Below, in pieces: positions 1 through 6,346 of a DNA stretch of 6,346 nt. Numbering within the stretch: the stretch's first letter is position 1; each line of letters begins with the position of its first letter. Under the pieces are notes generated by a model that was not told the DNA's origin, searched no databases, and saw only the letters and a program-made list of their open reading frames with translations. The stretch comes from Spirochaetaceae bacterium. GTDB taxonomy: Bacteria; Spirochaetota; Spirochaetia; Treponematales; Breznakiellaceae. The stretch spans positions 1 through 6,346 of the forward strand of contig JAIRPH010000140.1 of NCBI GenBank assembly GCA_031257135.1. The letters are read 5' to 3'. Made by a program: the position numbers and the translations under genes.

Positions 1-3000
1 GTAAAGACCCTGTCCTGCATGGAGAGCTTCAGCCAGCCCGAAGCCTTACCGTACGAGACAATCCCTGAAATATCAAACCCGAAGGGAATCGCCTGCTCTT
101 GGGGAACTCGGATGTTCAAGTCAAACGTATCTGGAACCCAACGATCAAACCGGAAGGTTCCCGAAACCGTGCCTGTCCCCATGCCCACCGCCGCAAGGGT
201 GGGACCGAAAGACATCTCATTCCCTTCCAGCCTTACGGTCATAGGAACCGGGCTGACCGAGGCGGTCAGAAATTGCGGAACGCCCAAGCGCACGCTGTTC
301 CCGTGAAGCGTTCCGAAAAACTCCGGGTCTCCGAGAGGTCCGGCGATCCTCAGCGAGGCGGTAACGAAACCGCCGTTGATCGTAACAACATTCTTCGCCT
401 CCGAGGGGATGAAACGCCATAAAGCGGTCAGATCGATATATAAATCCTGAGTCTGCACGTCAATAACATTCTCTTTCAAGCCGACCGCGCCGATTATAGT
501 TCCTCTCACCGGAGACGGCGCGGAAAGCCCCGCGTAAAAATCTCCGGCATTAGTCATTCTGAACCGGATCATATCCCGGGGCCCTCCGGACAGCGCGATA
601 GCGGACTCGTTCCGGGAAAACACAAAGTCAAAAGGCTCTGCTACCGCAATGCCGTTAAACGAGCCTGAGTCTACGGAAAGAATTCCGTCAAAAGAATCAG
701 CCGCCTTGTGCAGATGAAACCATGAATCTATAGGATTAAACAACGCCCCTAAGCTGAAAGATATATCCGTATTCCCGCCGGCGATCTGAAGCCGAGCCTG
801 AGCGTCGGCTCTGCCGGTACGCCGATTCACCGTCAGAGCCTGAATATCCGCCTGAATATTCCCGTACTTCAGCGAAAGTCCGTCCGCGGTCAAAGCGGTA
901 TTGTCCAACGCGGCGACGCCCTGAACAGATACGTCAGTGTCCAAAACCCGCGCGGTCAAAGCGGCGGCGTTCAGCTTCCCGGAAAAAGAATCCCGGGAAT
1001 TCCAGACCAGCTCCGCGGATCCCGTGGCAACCGCGTTAAAGGAATTTTCGGTAAACCGGCCGATCTGCATATTTCTGCCGGTCAGTCGTAGGCTCAGACT
1101 TTTGTCCTTAAACCCGCCGGTAAGGGTGTACCATTCGTTTCCCTCGCCGTTCCTGAGGGAGATACTCCCTATTATAGAAGAAAAGCCCTCCTCCCAAGAC
1201 GCGGTTACCGCGCCGCTGAGAGGACCCCGCCCGTCGTCAAAGAAAATATTCCGAAAGTCCGCCCCTTCCTGATCGGCTCCGCCGGAAATCCGCAGAGCCG
1301 TTCCCAAAGGATTCGCCGAATAGGTAGCGAATAGGTCCGCCAGCTCAAAGGCGTCTACCTGAAGAGACCACGCTTCAGGAGACTCATAGCGCAGAGACGC
1401 GTTCGCGCTGAACCGCCCCGGACGCCCCCGATAGGGAATCGGCACGTTATCGGCTTCAAAAAAGCCGGAATATCCGCCGTCCTCAGCCGCGCTAAGATAA
1501 AACCGCACCCCATGAAGCCCCTGAATACTAAGGGAATTCCGATCTAACAGGGTCCCGTTTAAACGGTAATACTTATCGAAATAGGTTGCGTCTATCGTAA
1601 ACGAAATATTTTGAGGGTCTTCAAATTCCGCTCCGCCGGTTAGGATAATATCCTCTTCCTGCCACGTAACTTGCCCCTGATTAAGCTGAAACCGCCGTTC
1701 CGTGCCGGATAAGATTCCCCTAAAAAGTTCGTTCCGGTCCGGGGCGATAACGGCAATATTCGGGGCGTAATAGGAAATATGCTTAAAATCGGTCGCTATG
1801 TAGACTGAGGAGTTTAGGGAAAAAGTCCGCAGTAAGCCGAGTCCCGCGGAATCCGGCAGGGTCTTAAAGGGACTAATCAGCGCGATTATATCGTCCCCTT
1901 CCAGAGACCGCACGGTAAGGTTCATTTCCGCGTACGGAGAAGAGCCGAAATCATAAAAGCCTTGCAGAAACAGCCCGCTGGAAACCGCTCTTCCGGGTAT
2001 TAACGCCGTCTCGAAGGTCAATCCCTCGGCGTCAACCTGCGCCGACCCTCGGAAGTCCGCGAAGGAACGCTCCCCAAAGGCAAGCGCGGTTCCCCGAAAG
2101 TCGATGCGCTGGTCTTGGGAATGAACAGTCACCCGCCCATTAATCCTGTCAGTCTCGGAAAGACCGAACTGATAAAAAGAAAAAAAGCCTTCCGGCGCAA
2201 ACGGAGCGAAACCTAAGCTCCCATGATACCGCAGGCTCCCCTGAGCCAGATGAACCGCAAGCTCGTCAAAGTCAACGCTATTCTGATCCCCTTCCGCGCG
2301 CATGACAAAAGAGGCGTTTTTGATCGGTATTCCTGCGGGAAGACTGCCGTAAAGGTGCAGGGAGTAGCGGAATTCCCGGTTCCGGTTCATGTTAAAAGAA
2401 ACATTCCCGGAAGTTTTGAAAGACAGCCATTGATTCTGATCCTTCAAATGCCCGCCGAAGGCGATGAAGTCTTTCGGAGAAAACCCGTCGCATCTGAAGA
2501 GGCTGGTCATCTGTCCGGCGGTTATATCATAATCCGCGGACAAGTCAAAAGCGGACTGATCGTTTATCTTGGTCATGGCGATTTTATTGTCCGCCACGGT
2601 GAGGTTTATCGTAATCGGCTGAAACCGCACGGTTTCATCGGCAAAGGATGCCATACTCAGCGTTGCAGAACCGCTCTGAAAGTCCGCCGCGCTTTCCCCG
2701 GAGAGCTTTACCCCAAGCCGAACCGAAAAAGGTTCCCACAGCAATTCCCCCAGAGTAAGCCCCAAGTTCCCCTTCCCCTGAAACCGGATGCGTCCCTGCC
2801 CTAAACTGGCGTCAAGGGTAAGCCCTTCCGCCTTGAACCGGTTCGCCGGGCTGACGACTTCGGCGTTTCCGTTTCGTATCCATATCCGAATACGGTCGGG
2901 CATCGGGAAGGACTCGGAAAAGTTTTCCGGCGAAAAAAGCGTCAGCAAATCCTTATCCCCCTCGGCGTCGAGGGCAAGAGCCGGTCTGTCGAGGCGGATC

Positions 3001-3332
3001 ATCCGCAGAGATTCCATAATCCTGCCTTGAATAAGGTAAAAAAACGAATAGGATATTCTAATTTTCGCAACGGTTATAACCGGTTTTCCGCCGTTTCCAG
3101 AGAGCCGAAAGTTCCGTATATCCAGCGTGCCGAAAATGGACGGTCCAATAGAGGCGTAGGTTATGGTTCTTCCGAGGAAGCTTTCAGCCCGGAGTATAAG
3201 CCCGTCCCGAACCTGCCCCATACGCTCCTGAATACTGAGCTGAATAGGACGTACAAAAACCGCGGTTCCTATAACCAAACAGAGAAATATGAAAACGTGA
3301 AATCCGATACGGAAAAACCTATGGCTGTCCAA
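1..3332 (-). CDS. tamB: TamB-like AsmA-superfamily envelope protein (partial, C-terminus beyond left edge)
   Basis: I checked this frame triplet by triplet: it is open from the PilZ stop (3366-3368) to the window edge, giving at least 1110 residues from the chosen start. Residues about 8-28 (HVFIFLCLVIGTAVFV core) form one membrane anchor after a short basic N-terminus. The rest is beta-rich, repetitive and without further membrane segments, as expected of a periplasmic bridge. Residues about 50-77 match the AsmA/TamB N-terminal pattern (GRTITYASIGPSIFGTLDI). From about 970 the chain looks like the conserved TamB C-terminal (DUF490) domain: GPLGDPEFFG at 998-1007 and GMGTGTVSGTF near 1050. 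TamB-family proteins aid outer-membrane protein assembly or phospholipid transport; in spirochaetes a TamB orthologue is known to work with BamA. No in-frame ATG precedes the anchor. TTG at 3330-3332 is chosen because it gives a normal short cytoplasmic tail; TTG at 3351-3353 is the alternative. Neither has a strong ribosome binding site, so coupling to the upstream PilZ gene is likely. Confidence 0.85.
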   Translation of the reverse strand, partial: MDSHRFFRIGFHVFIFLCLVIGTAVFVRPIQLSIQERMGQVRDGLILRAESFLGRTITYASIGPSIFGTLDIRNFRLSGNGGKPVITVAKIRISYSFFYLIQGRIMESLRMIRLDRPALALDAEGDKDLLTLFSPENFSESFPMPDRIRIWIRNGNAEVVSPANRFKAEGLTLDASLGQGRIRFQGKGNLGLTLGELLWEPFSVRLGVKLSGESAADFQSGSATLSMASFADETVRFQPITINLTVADNKIAMTKINDQSAFDLSADYDITAGQMTSLFRCDGFSPKDFIAFGGHLKDQNQWLSFKTSGNVSFNMNRNREFRYSLHLYGSLPAGIPIKNASFVMRAEGDQNSVDFDELAVHLAQGSLRYHGSLGFAPFAPEGFFSFYQFGLSETDRINGRVTVHSQDQRIDFRGTALAFGERSFADFRGSAQVDAEGLTFETALIPGRAVSSGLFLQGFYDFGSSPYAEMNLTVRSLEGDDIIALISPFKTLPDSAGLGLLRTFSLNSSVYIATDFKHISYYAPNIAVIAPDRNELFRGILSGTERRFQLNQGQVTWQEEDIILTGGAEFEDPQNISFTIDATYFDKYYRLNGTLLDRNSLSIQGLHGVRFYLSAAEDGGYSGFFEADNVPIPYRGRPGRFSANASLRYESPEAWSLQVDAFELADLFATYSANPLGTALRISGGADQEGADFRNIFFDDGRGPLSGAVTASWEEGFSSIIGSISLRNGEGNEWYTLTGGFKDKSLSLRLTGRNMQIGRFTENSFNAVATGSAELVWNSRDSFSGKLNAAALTARVLDTDVSVQGVAALDNTALTADGLSLKYGNIQADIQALTVNRRTGRADAQARLQIAGGNTDISFSLGALFNPIDSWFHLHKAADSFDGILSVDSGSFNGIAVAEPFDFVFSRNESAIALSGGPRDMIRFRMTNAGDFYAGLSAPSPVRGTIIGAVGLKENVIDVQTQDLYIDLTALWRFIPSEAKNVVTINGGFVTASLRIAGPLGDPEFFGTLHGNSVRLGVPQFLTASVSPVPMTVRLEGNEMSFGPTLAAVGMGTGTVSGTFRFDRWVPDTFDLNIRVPQEQAIPFGFDISGIVSYGKASGWLKLSMQDRVF

Positions 3333-3365
3333 TGCGTTATTTCTTGAAAACAATCGTAAAAAAAA

Positions 3366-4586
3366 TCAGAAAAAATGCCCTCCCGTGTCCGAAAAGGGTT
3401 TTCCATAGATATACTCGTAGAGAAAACGAATATCTTCCGGCGCCATATCCAGAAAATGGCATCCGTAGTAGGTTATGTTTTTCTCCTCGTACCGCCGCAG
3501 AATCTTTACTTTTATAGTCACCGTGCGTTTTGCCGTGAGCAGTTTCGCTTCTATTTGGGAATCCAACTGGAGCATATCCGAAATATATGACTTAGGATAA
3601 GAGAAACGGACGCCCCCCGCGCTTATGTCTATGCCCTGAGCGGGGATAAACTTGTTTTTCAGATTAAAAGATTCAAAATAGCCTTTTTCCTCCAATGCCC
3701 CCACAAGGGCGTTTGCATAACCGTATAACGTTTCAACCGCGGTATAGGGTAAAGGGATTTTATCTTCTTGGGTTGTCCAGCAATGGATATATCCGGCGAT
3801 GTAGTCCTTAAAACAGAGCGGAACCCAAAGGTCTCCGCAGATATGTTTAGCCGTCTTAGACTGAATAAACTGCTCTATTGCGGTATCGAAGTACGAGGAC
3901 AGCACGCCGATGCTTTCCAAATAGTGAAGAAACAGGTCTTTGGTTATCACCCGTTTTTGGGTTCCCGGATCGGTTTCAAGCAGAGGCTCCTTAGTCGAAG
4001 GCAGAAAGAGGGTTTTGCCTGTTTTGACTATTATCTGCTCTTCAAGGGTTACGGGCTTTGCGTCTTTGAAGAGAAACAGCTTGTACTCCGCCCCGGCGGT
4101 CCGAACCCAAGCGGACAGATGCCCGGTGATGTCATTAACGGTTTTGAGATTCGGGTCTGACAGCGTTTCCGCCTCATTGGGCTGAGACCGTTCCTGCGGA
4201 CCCAAAAACGGCAAAAAGTACCGTTCCTGAACAAAAGAAAACCGCACCTGCATATCCCCGGGGAACTCCACCCGGGGATACGCCCGATCAAGGTTCTTGT
4301 ATAGCAGGTCTGGAAAGGTAGTAACCAGAAGATTGTTGGCAATACTGCTGACCTCAACTACAAAGACCACGACAATGCCTTTATACTCAACGGTGAGATC
4401 GATTTTCTTGCCCGCGTATAATCCGGGGATTACCTGATTTATCTTAAAAGAGATTTCGGTTTTGCCTAACTTTTCTATCTGCAAGGTATAGACCGTACGA
4501 TTATACCTGCACAAAATAGAAACCTGATCATTATAAAATGATTTAAGCAGGAATTCCTTTTCTACACCCTGTACCATTGTTGACAT
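3366..4586 (-). CDS. PilZ-domain c-di-GMP receptor-like protein with inserted GAF-like region
   Basis: This 406-residue protein has no signal peptide or membrane segment and is probably cytoplasmic. Residues 1-97 resemble the beta-barrel YcgR-N/PilZN-type domain. An RxxxR motif (R101-R105, in LDRAYPR) begins the PilZ part and is followed by a first strand, MQVRFSF. The second c-di-GMP motif, DxSxxG (D320, S322, G325), comes about 215 residues later and is followed by a normal-looking PilZ remainder ending in YYGCHFLDM and a helix. In canonical PilZ domains these motifs lie only a few tens of residues apart. The intervening region contains a helix (about 213-245) and a stretch (about 252-303) that looks like the end of a GAF domain: WVPLCFKDYIAGYIHCW, then an amphipathic helix. 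Binding of c-di-GMP is inferred from the two motifs; the output is unknown. The start ATG at 4584-4586 has AAGGA six bases upstream. The gene leads an operon with the TamB-like gene. Confidence 0.87.
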   Translation of the reverse strand: MSTMVQGVEKEFLLKSFYNDQVSILCRYNRTVYTLQIEKLGKTEISFKINQVIPGLYAGKKIDLTVEYKGIVVVFVVEVSSIANNLLVTTFPDLLYKNLDRAYPRVEFPGDMQVRFSFVQERYFLPFLGPQERSQPNEAETLSDPNLKTVNDITGHLSAWVRTAGAEYKLFLFKDAKPVTLEEQIIVKTGKTLFLPSTKEPLLETDPGTQKRVITKDLFLHYLESIGVLSSYFDTAIEQFIQSKTAKHICGDLWVPLCFKDYIAGYIHCWTTQEDKIPLPYTAVETLYGYANALVGALEEKGYFESFNLKNKFIPAQGIDISAGGVRFSYPKSYISDMLQLDSQIEAKLLTAKRTVTIKVKILRRYEEKNITYYGCHFLDMAPEDIRFLYEYIYGKPFSDTGGHFF

Positions 4587-4592
4587 AAAAAA

Positions 4593-4597
4593 TCCTT
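4593..4597 (-). promoter_or_regulatory. Ribosome binding site of the PilZ-family gene
   Basis: On the minus strand this reads AAGGA, six bases before the ATG at 4584-4586. It supports that ATG over the in-frame ATG three codons later (4575-4577). Confidence 0.7.
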
Positions 4598-4606
4598 GTC
4601 ATATAC

Positions 4607-4636
4607 ATCTTAGGAGATATGCTATGCCTTTGTCAA
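4607..4636 (-). promoter_or_regulatory. Sigma70-like promoter of the PilZ-tamB operon
   Basis: On the minus strand a perfect TTGACA (-35, 4631-4636) is followed after 18 bases by TAAGAT (-10, 4607-4612, four of six consensus positions). Transcription would start near 4600, giving a leader of about 14 bases that still contains the AAGGA ribosome binding site. The prediction rests on consensus match and placement only. Confidence 0.6.
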
Positions 4637-4769
4637 TCAAATAACATCCCTAGGCAGGACAAAAGCGGTATACCTTATGCGAAAATCCAAGCAATCAGCG
4701 GACCCTTTCCTAAATCGCTTTGAACGCGCCGGTCCTAGAGAAAATTCCGCTGAAATTATTTTTACTCTC
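4637..4769. other. Central part of the divergent intergenic spacer
   Basis: No convincing gene, RNA or terminator is visible between the two divergent promoters. The stretch contains two short perfect palindromes, CCTAGG (4649-4654) and GGTATACC (4667-4674). A 5-base inverted pair (GGACC at 4700-4704 and GGTCC at 4731-4735) has too long a loop to be persuasive. The region could hold operator sites for either unit, but nothing identifies a regulator. Confidence 0.4.
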
Positions 4770-4799
4770 TTGCATTTTTTTATTTAAAAGCGATATACT
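4770..4799 (+). promoter_or_regulatory. Sigma70-like promoter of the methyltransferase-nuclease gene
   Basis: TTGCAT (-35, 4770-4775) and TATACT (-10, 4794-4799) are separated by 18 bases. The spacer is AT-rich and starts with a run of seven T that overlaps the last base of the -35 box (4775-4781). Transcription would begin near 4806, at the end of an A8 run (4800-4807), leaving a leader of about 25 bases before the ATG at 4832. Confidence 0.65.
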
Positions 4800-4815
4800 A
4801 AAAAAAATTAGTTCT

Positions 4816-4820
4816 GGGAG
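4816..4820 (+). promoter_or_regulatory. Ribosome binding site of the methyltransferase gene
   Basis: GGGAG lies 11 bases before the ATG at 4832, a slightly long but workable spacing. Two further ATGs (4839 and 4842) are in other frames, so 4832 is the only reasonable start near this site. Confidence 0.55.
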
Positions 4821-4831
4821 TCAGACCAGTT

Positions 4832-6346
4832 ATGACGCATGATGAATTAGACTTTAGCGTAAACAAACTTATCCTCGGAGATAATCTTGACAGCCTCAAA
4901 AAACTTCCCGACGAATCTATCGACCTCATCTACCTTGACCCGCCGTTTTTCAGCAACCGCAACTACGAAGTAATATGGGGCGACGCAGGCGAAATACGCT
5001 CCTTTCAAGACCGCTGGGCAGGCGGCATCGATCACTATATCGCATGGCTCTACGAACGAGTCGTCCAAATGCACCGCATCCTCAAAAATACCGGCAGTAT
5101 CTACCTCCACTGCGACTGGCACGCAAACGCCTATATCCGGGTACATATTTTAGATAAAATATTTGGAGCTAAAAATTTCAGAAACGAAATAGCGTGGCAT
5201 TATATAATGGGCGCAAGCGCGAGAAGCAGTTTCGGAGAAAAATATGATACCATATATTGGTATTCAAAAACCAGCAATTATATATTTAATCTTGATGCGG
5301 TAAAAACGCCGTATAACCCTGAAACCATCGCAAGATCACGCCGAGGCGAGGCAAGATACCATAAAATTCTTTCTGAAAAGGATGGTAAAAATCCCGGTAA
5401 TGTATGGACTGACATACATCCTATTCAAGGGAACGGAAAAGAGCGCATTGGTTATCCGACGCAGAAGCCTGAGGCTCTTTTAGAGCGCATTATTAAAGCG
5501 TCGAGCAATGAGGGAGATGTGGTGCTTGATCCGTTTATGGGCGGCGGCACGACTATTGCAGTTGCGGACAGGCTGAAACGGCAATGGATCGGCATAGATC
5601 AATCGCCTATGGCGGTAAAAGTAACGGAACTGCGTCTGCAAAAACAGACGGAATTATTTACCTCGGCCTATACGCTTCATTTGCACAAATACGATTATGA
5701 CGCGCTTTTTACCGAAGACCCCTTTAAGTTTGAAACGTGGATAATTCAGCAATACGGCGGGATTCCGCACAACAAAAAAGGCGGAGACAAAGGCGTTGAC
5801 GGCAAAACCGCTTCGGGCGAGCCGATACAGGTAAAACAATCGAATAACGTCGGCGTCAACGTTGTAAAGAATTTCTATCTTTCCGCAAAGCATTATCACA
5901 AAATACTGTTTGAAAAAAACGTTTCCGCTAAAAAACCGGTAGGCTATATCATTGCGTTTTCTTTCGGCAAAGGCGCGTTTGAAGAAGTTGCGCGCATAAA
6001 AAACTCAGAAGATGTAATCATACAGTTAGTCAGGGTGGATGAAATAGTCGATTTAGCGGTAAAACCGACGGTTTCGGTGCAGACCAGCGAGTTGGAAAAA
6101 TACCCGGACGGAAGCCGGAAAATAGAATTTACAGCGGCTGGGAATAGTCTTTCCGGCGTGGAGTTTTACAGCTGGGACTTTTCCTATGATCAAGAAAAGA
6201 AGCGGTTTAAGCCCTCCGTTATAATAGACAAAGTCGGAAAACAGATTATCACGTTAAAAGTCGGGACCTATACCATAGCGGTAAAAGTCGTGGATAACGA
6301 CGGCATCGAAAACATCGAAGTCTTTAAGCTGAAAATCAACGGCGGC
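4832..6346 (+). CDS. Beta-class DNA methyltransferase fused to Mrr-like nuclease and PKD-like tail (partial)
   Basis: The frame is open for 505 codons to the window edge with no stop, so the C-terminus is missing. Residues about 10-270 form an N6-adenine/N4-cytosine methyltransferase: catalytic motif IV DPPF (36-39) comes before TQKP (210-213) and the S-adenosylmethionine motif DPFMGGGTT (233-241). That is the beta-class order, with the probable target-recognition region at about 115-205. Residues about 290-405 match the Mrr-like PD-(D/E)xK nuclease pattern: GGDKGVDG with D323, then QVKQ with Q333 and K335, the QxK variant, followed by the strand GYIIAFSFGKGAFEEVAR. Residues about 411-505 look like a PKD/Ig-like beta domain (VEFYSWDF at 443-450; GTYTIAVKVVDNDG at 478-491). 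The likely role is a one-polypeptide restriction-modification enzyme acting on DNA in the cytoplasm, though restriction is inferred. No separate specificity, control or nuclease gene is visible. Ile codon use shifts abruptly near codon 105. An orphan methyltransferase with a decayed or regulatory nuclease domain remains possible. Confidence 0.9.
   Translation, partial: MTHDELDFSVNKLILGDNLDSLKKLPDESIDLIYLDPPFFSNRNYEVIWGDAGEIRSFQDRWAGGIDHYIAWLYERVVQMHRILKNTGSIYLHCDWHANAYIRVHILDKIFGAKNFRNEIAWHYIMGASARSSFGEKYDTIYWYSKTSNYIFNLDAVKTPYNPETIARSRRGEARYHKILSEKDGKNPGNVWTDIHPIQGNGKERIGYPTQKPEALLERIIKASSNEGDVVLDPFMGGGTTIAVADRLKRQWIGIDQSPMAVKVTELRLQKQTELFTSAYTLHLHKYDYDALFTEDPFKFETWIIQQYGGIPHNKKGGDKGVDGKTASGEPIQVKQSNNVGVNVVKNFYLSAKHYHKILFEKNVSAKKPVGYIIAFSFGKGAFEEVARIKNSEDVIIQLVRVDEIVDLAVKPTVSVQTSELEKYPDGSRKIEFTAAGNSLSGVEFYSWDFSYDQEKKRFKPSVIIDKVGKQIITLKVGTYTIAVKVVDNDGIENIEVFKLKINGG

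Noticed and set aside
19..1272. Several plus-strand open frames (19-306, 99-422, 937-1272)
   Set aside because: All are antisense shadows of the continuous minus-strand frame, with low-complexity Arg/Pro/Ser-rich translations and no promoter or ribosome binding site that I could see.
2223..2804. Open frame of 193 codons on the plus strand
   Set aside because: It lies wholly antisense to the TamB-like gene. Its translation is rich in basic residues and Pro without recognisable domain patterns, whereas the minus strand gives a coherent membrane anchor and TamB-type protein.
3027..3517. Plus-strand open frames (3027-3347 and 3332-3517) over the operon junction
   Set aside because: They overlap antisense the well-supported TamB N-terminus and PilZ C-terminus and show no domain features.
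4700..4735. Inverted pair GGACC / GGTCC as a possible terminator or hairpin
   Set aside because: The stem is only five base pairs with a 26-base loop and no following T run, and no gene ends here.
4820..4836. GTCA...TGAC inverted repeat across the methyltransferase start, considered as a controller-protein box
   Set aside because: It has only four-base arms, does not match the usual C-box layout, and no controller gene is visible in the window.
4847..5146. Minus-strand frame of 99 codons inside the methyltransferase gene
   Set aside because: It is antisense to the segment encoding the DPPF motif. Its Val-rich translation reflects the Asp/Tyr/His codons of the real gene.
5654..5899. Minus-strand frame of 81 codons inside the nuclease domain
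   Set aside because: It is antisense to the GVDG...QVKQ region of the real gene and has no independent support.

Overview
The window holds two divergently transcribed units separated by a 245-base spacer. The left three quarters (1-4586) is a minus-strand operon of two genes. A 406-residue PilZ-family protein comes first (3366-4586). A very long AsmA/TamB-like envelope protein follows (about 3332 down to 1) and runs off the left edge. On the right, a plus-strand gene (4832-6346) encodes a beta-class DNA methyltransferase fused to an Mrr-like nuclease domain and a PKD/Ig-like tail; it runs off the right edge. No RNA genes, CRISPR arrays, insertion sequences or long DNA repeats were seen.

Organism: the sequence suggests a spirochaete, most likely a treponeme with roughly balanced GC. 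The reasons are the style of the PilZ protein (YcgR-like N-terminus, RxxxR linker, divergent middle) and its pairing with a long single-membrane-anchor TamB protein, plus the TTG-type start of the latter. Assignment below the phylum is a guess.

Minus-strand operon: a sigma70-like promoter (TTGACA / TAAGAT, 18-base spacer) and an AAGGA ribosome binding site lie just upstream of the PilZ gene. Only a few tens of bases separate its stop from the TamB-like frame, so the two are very probably co-transcribed. The PilZ protein carries both halves of a c-di-GMP binding signature, but about 215 residues apart with a GAF-like region between them. Its partner is a periplasm-spanning, lipid- or outer-membrane-assembly-type protein. 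Together they suggest c-di-GMP sensing placed beside envelope biogenesis.

Plus-strand gene: a good promoter (TTGCAT / TATACT, 18-base spacer containing a T7 run) drives a gene for a probable single-chain restriction-modification enzyme. Codon choice shifts sharply near codon 105, suggesting a mosaic origin. The enzyme class is recognisable, but its sequence specificity, and whether it restricts DNA, cannot be told from the sequence.
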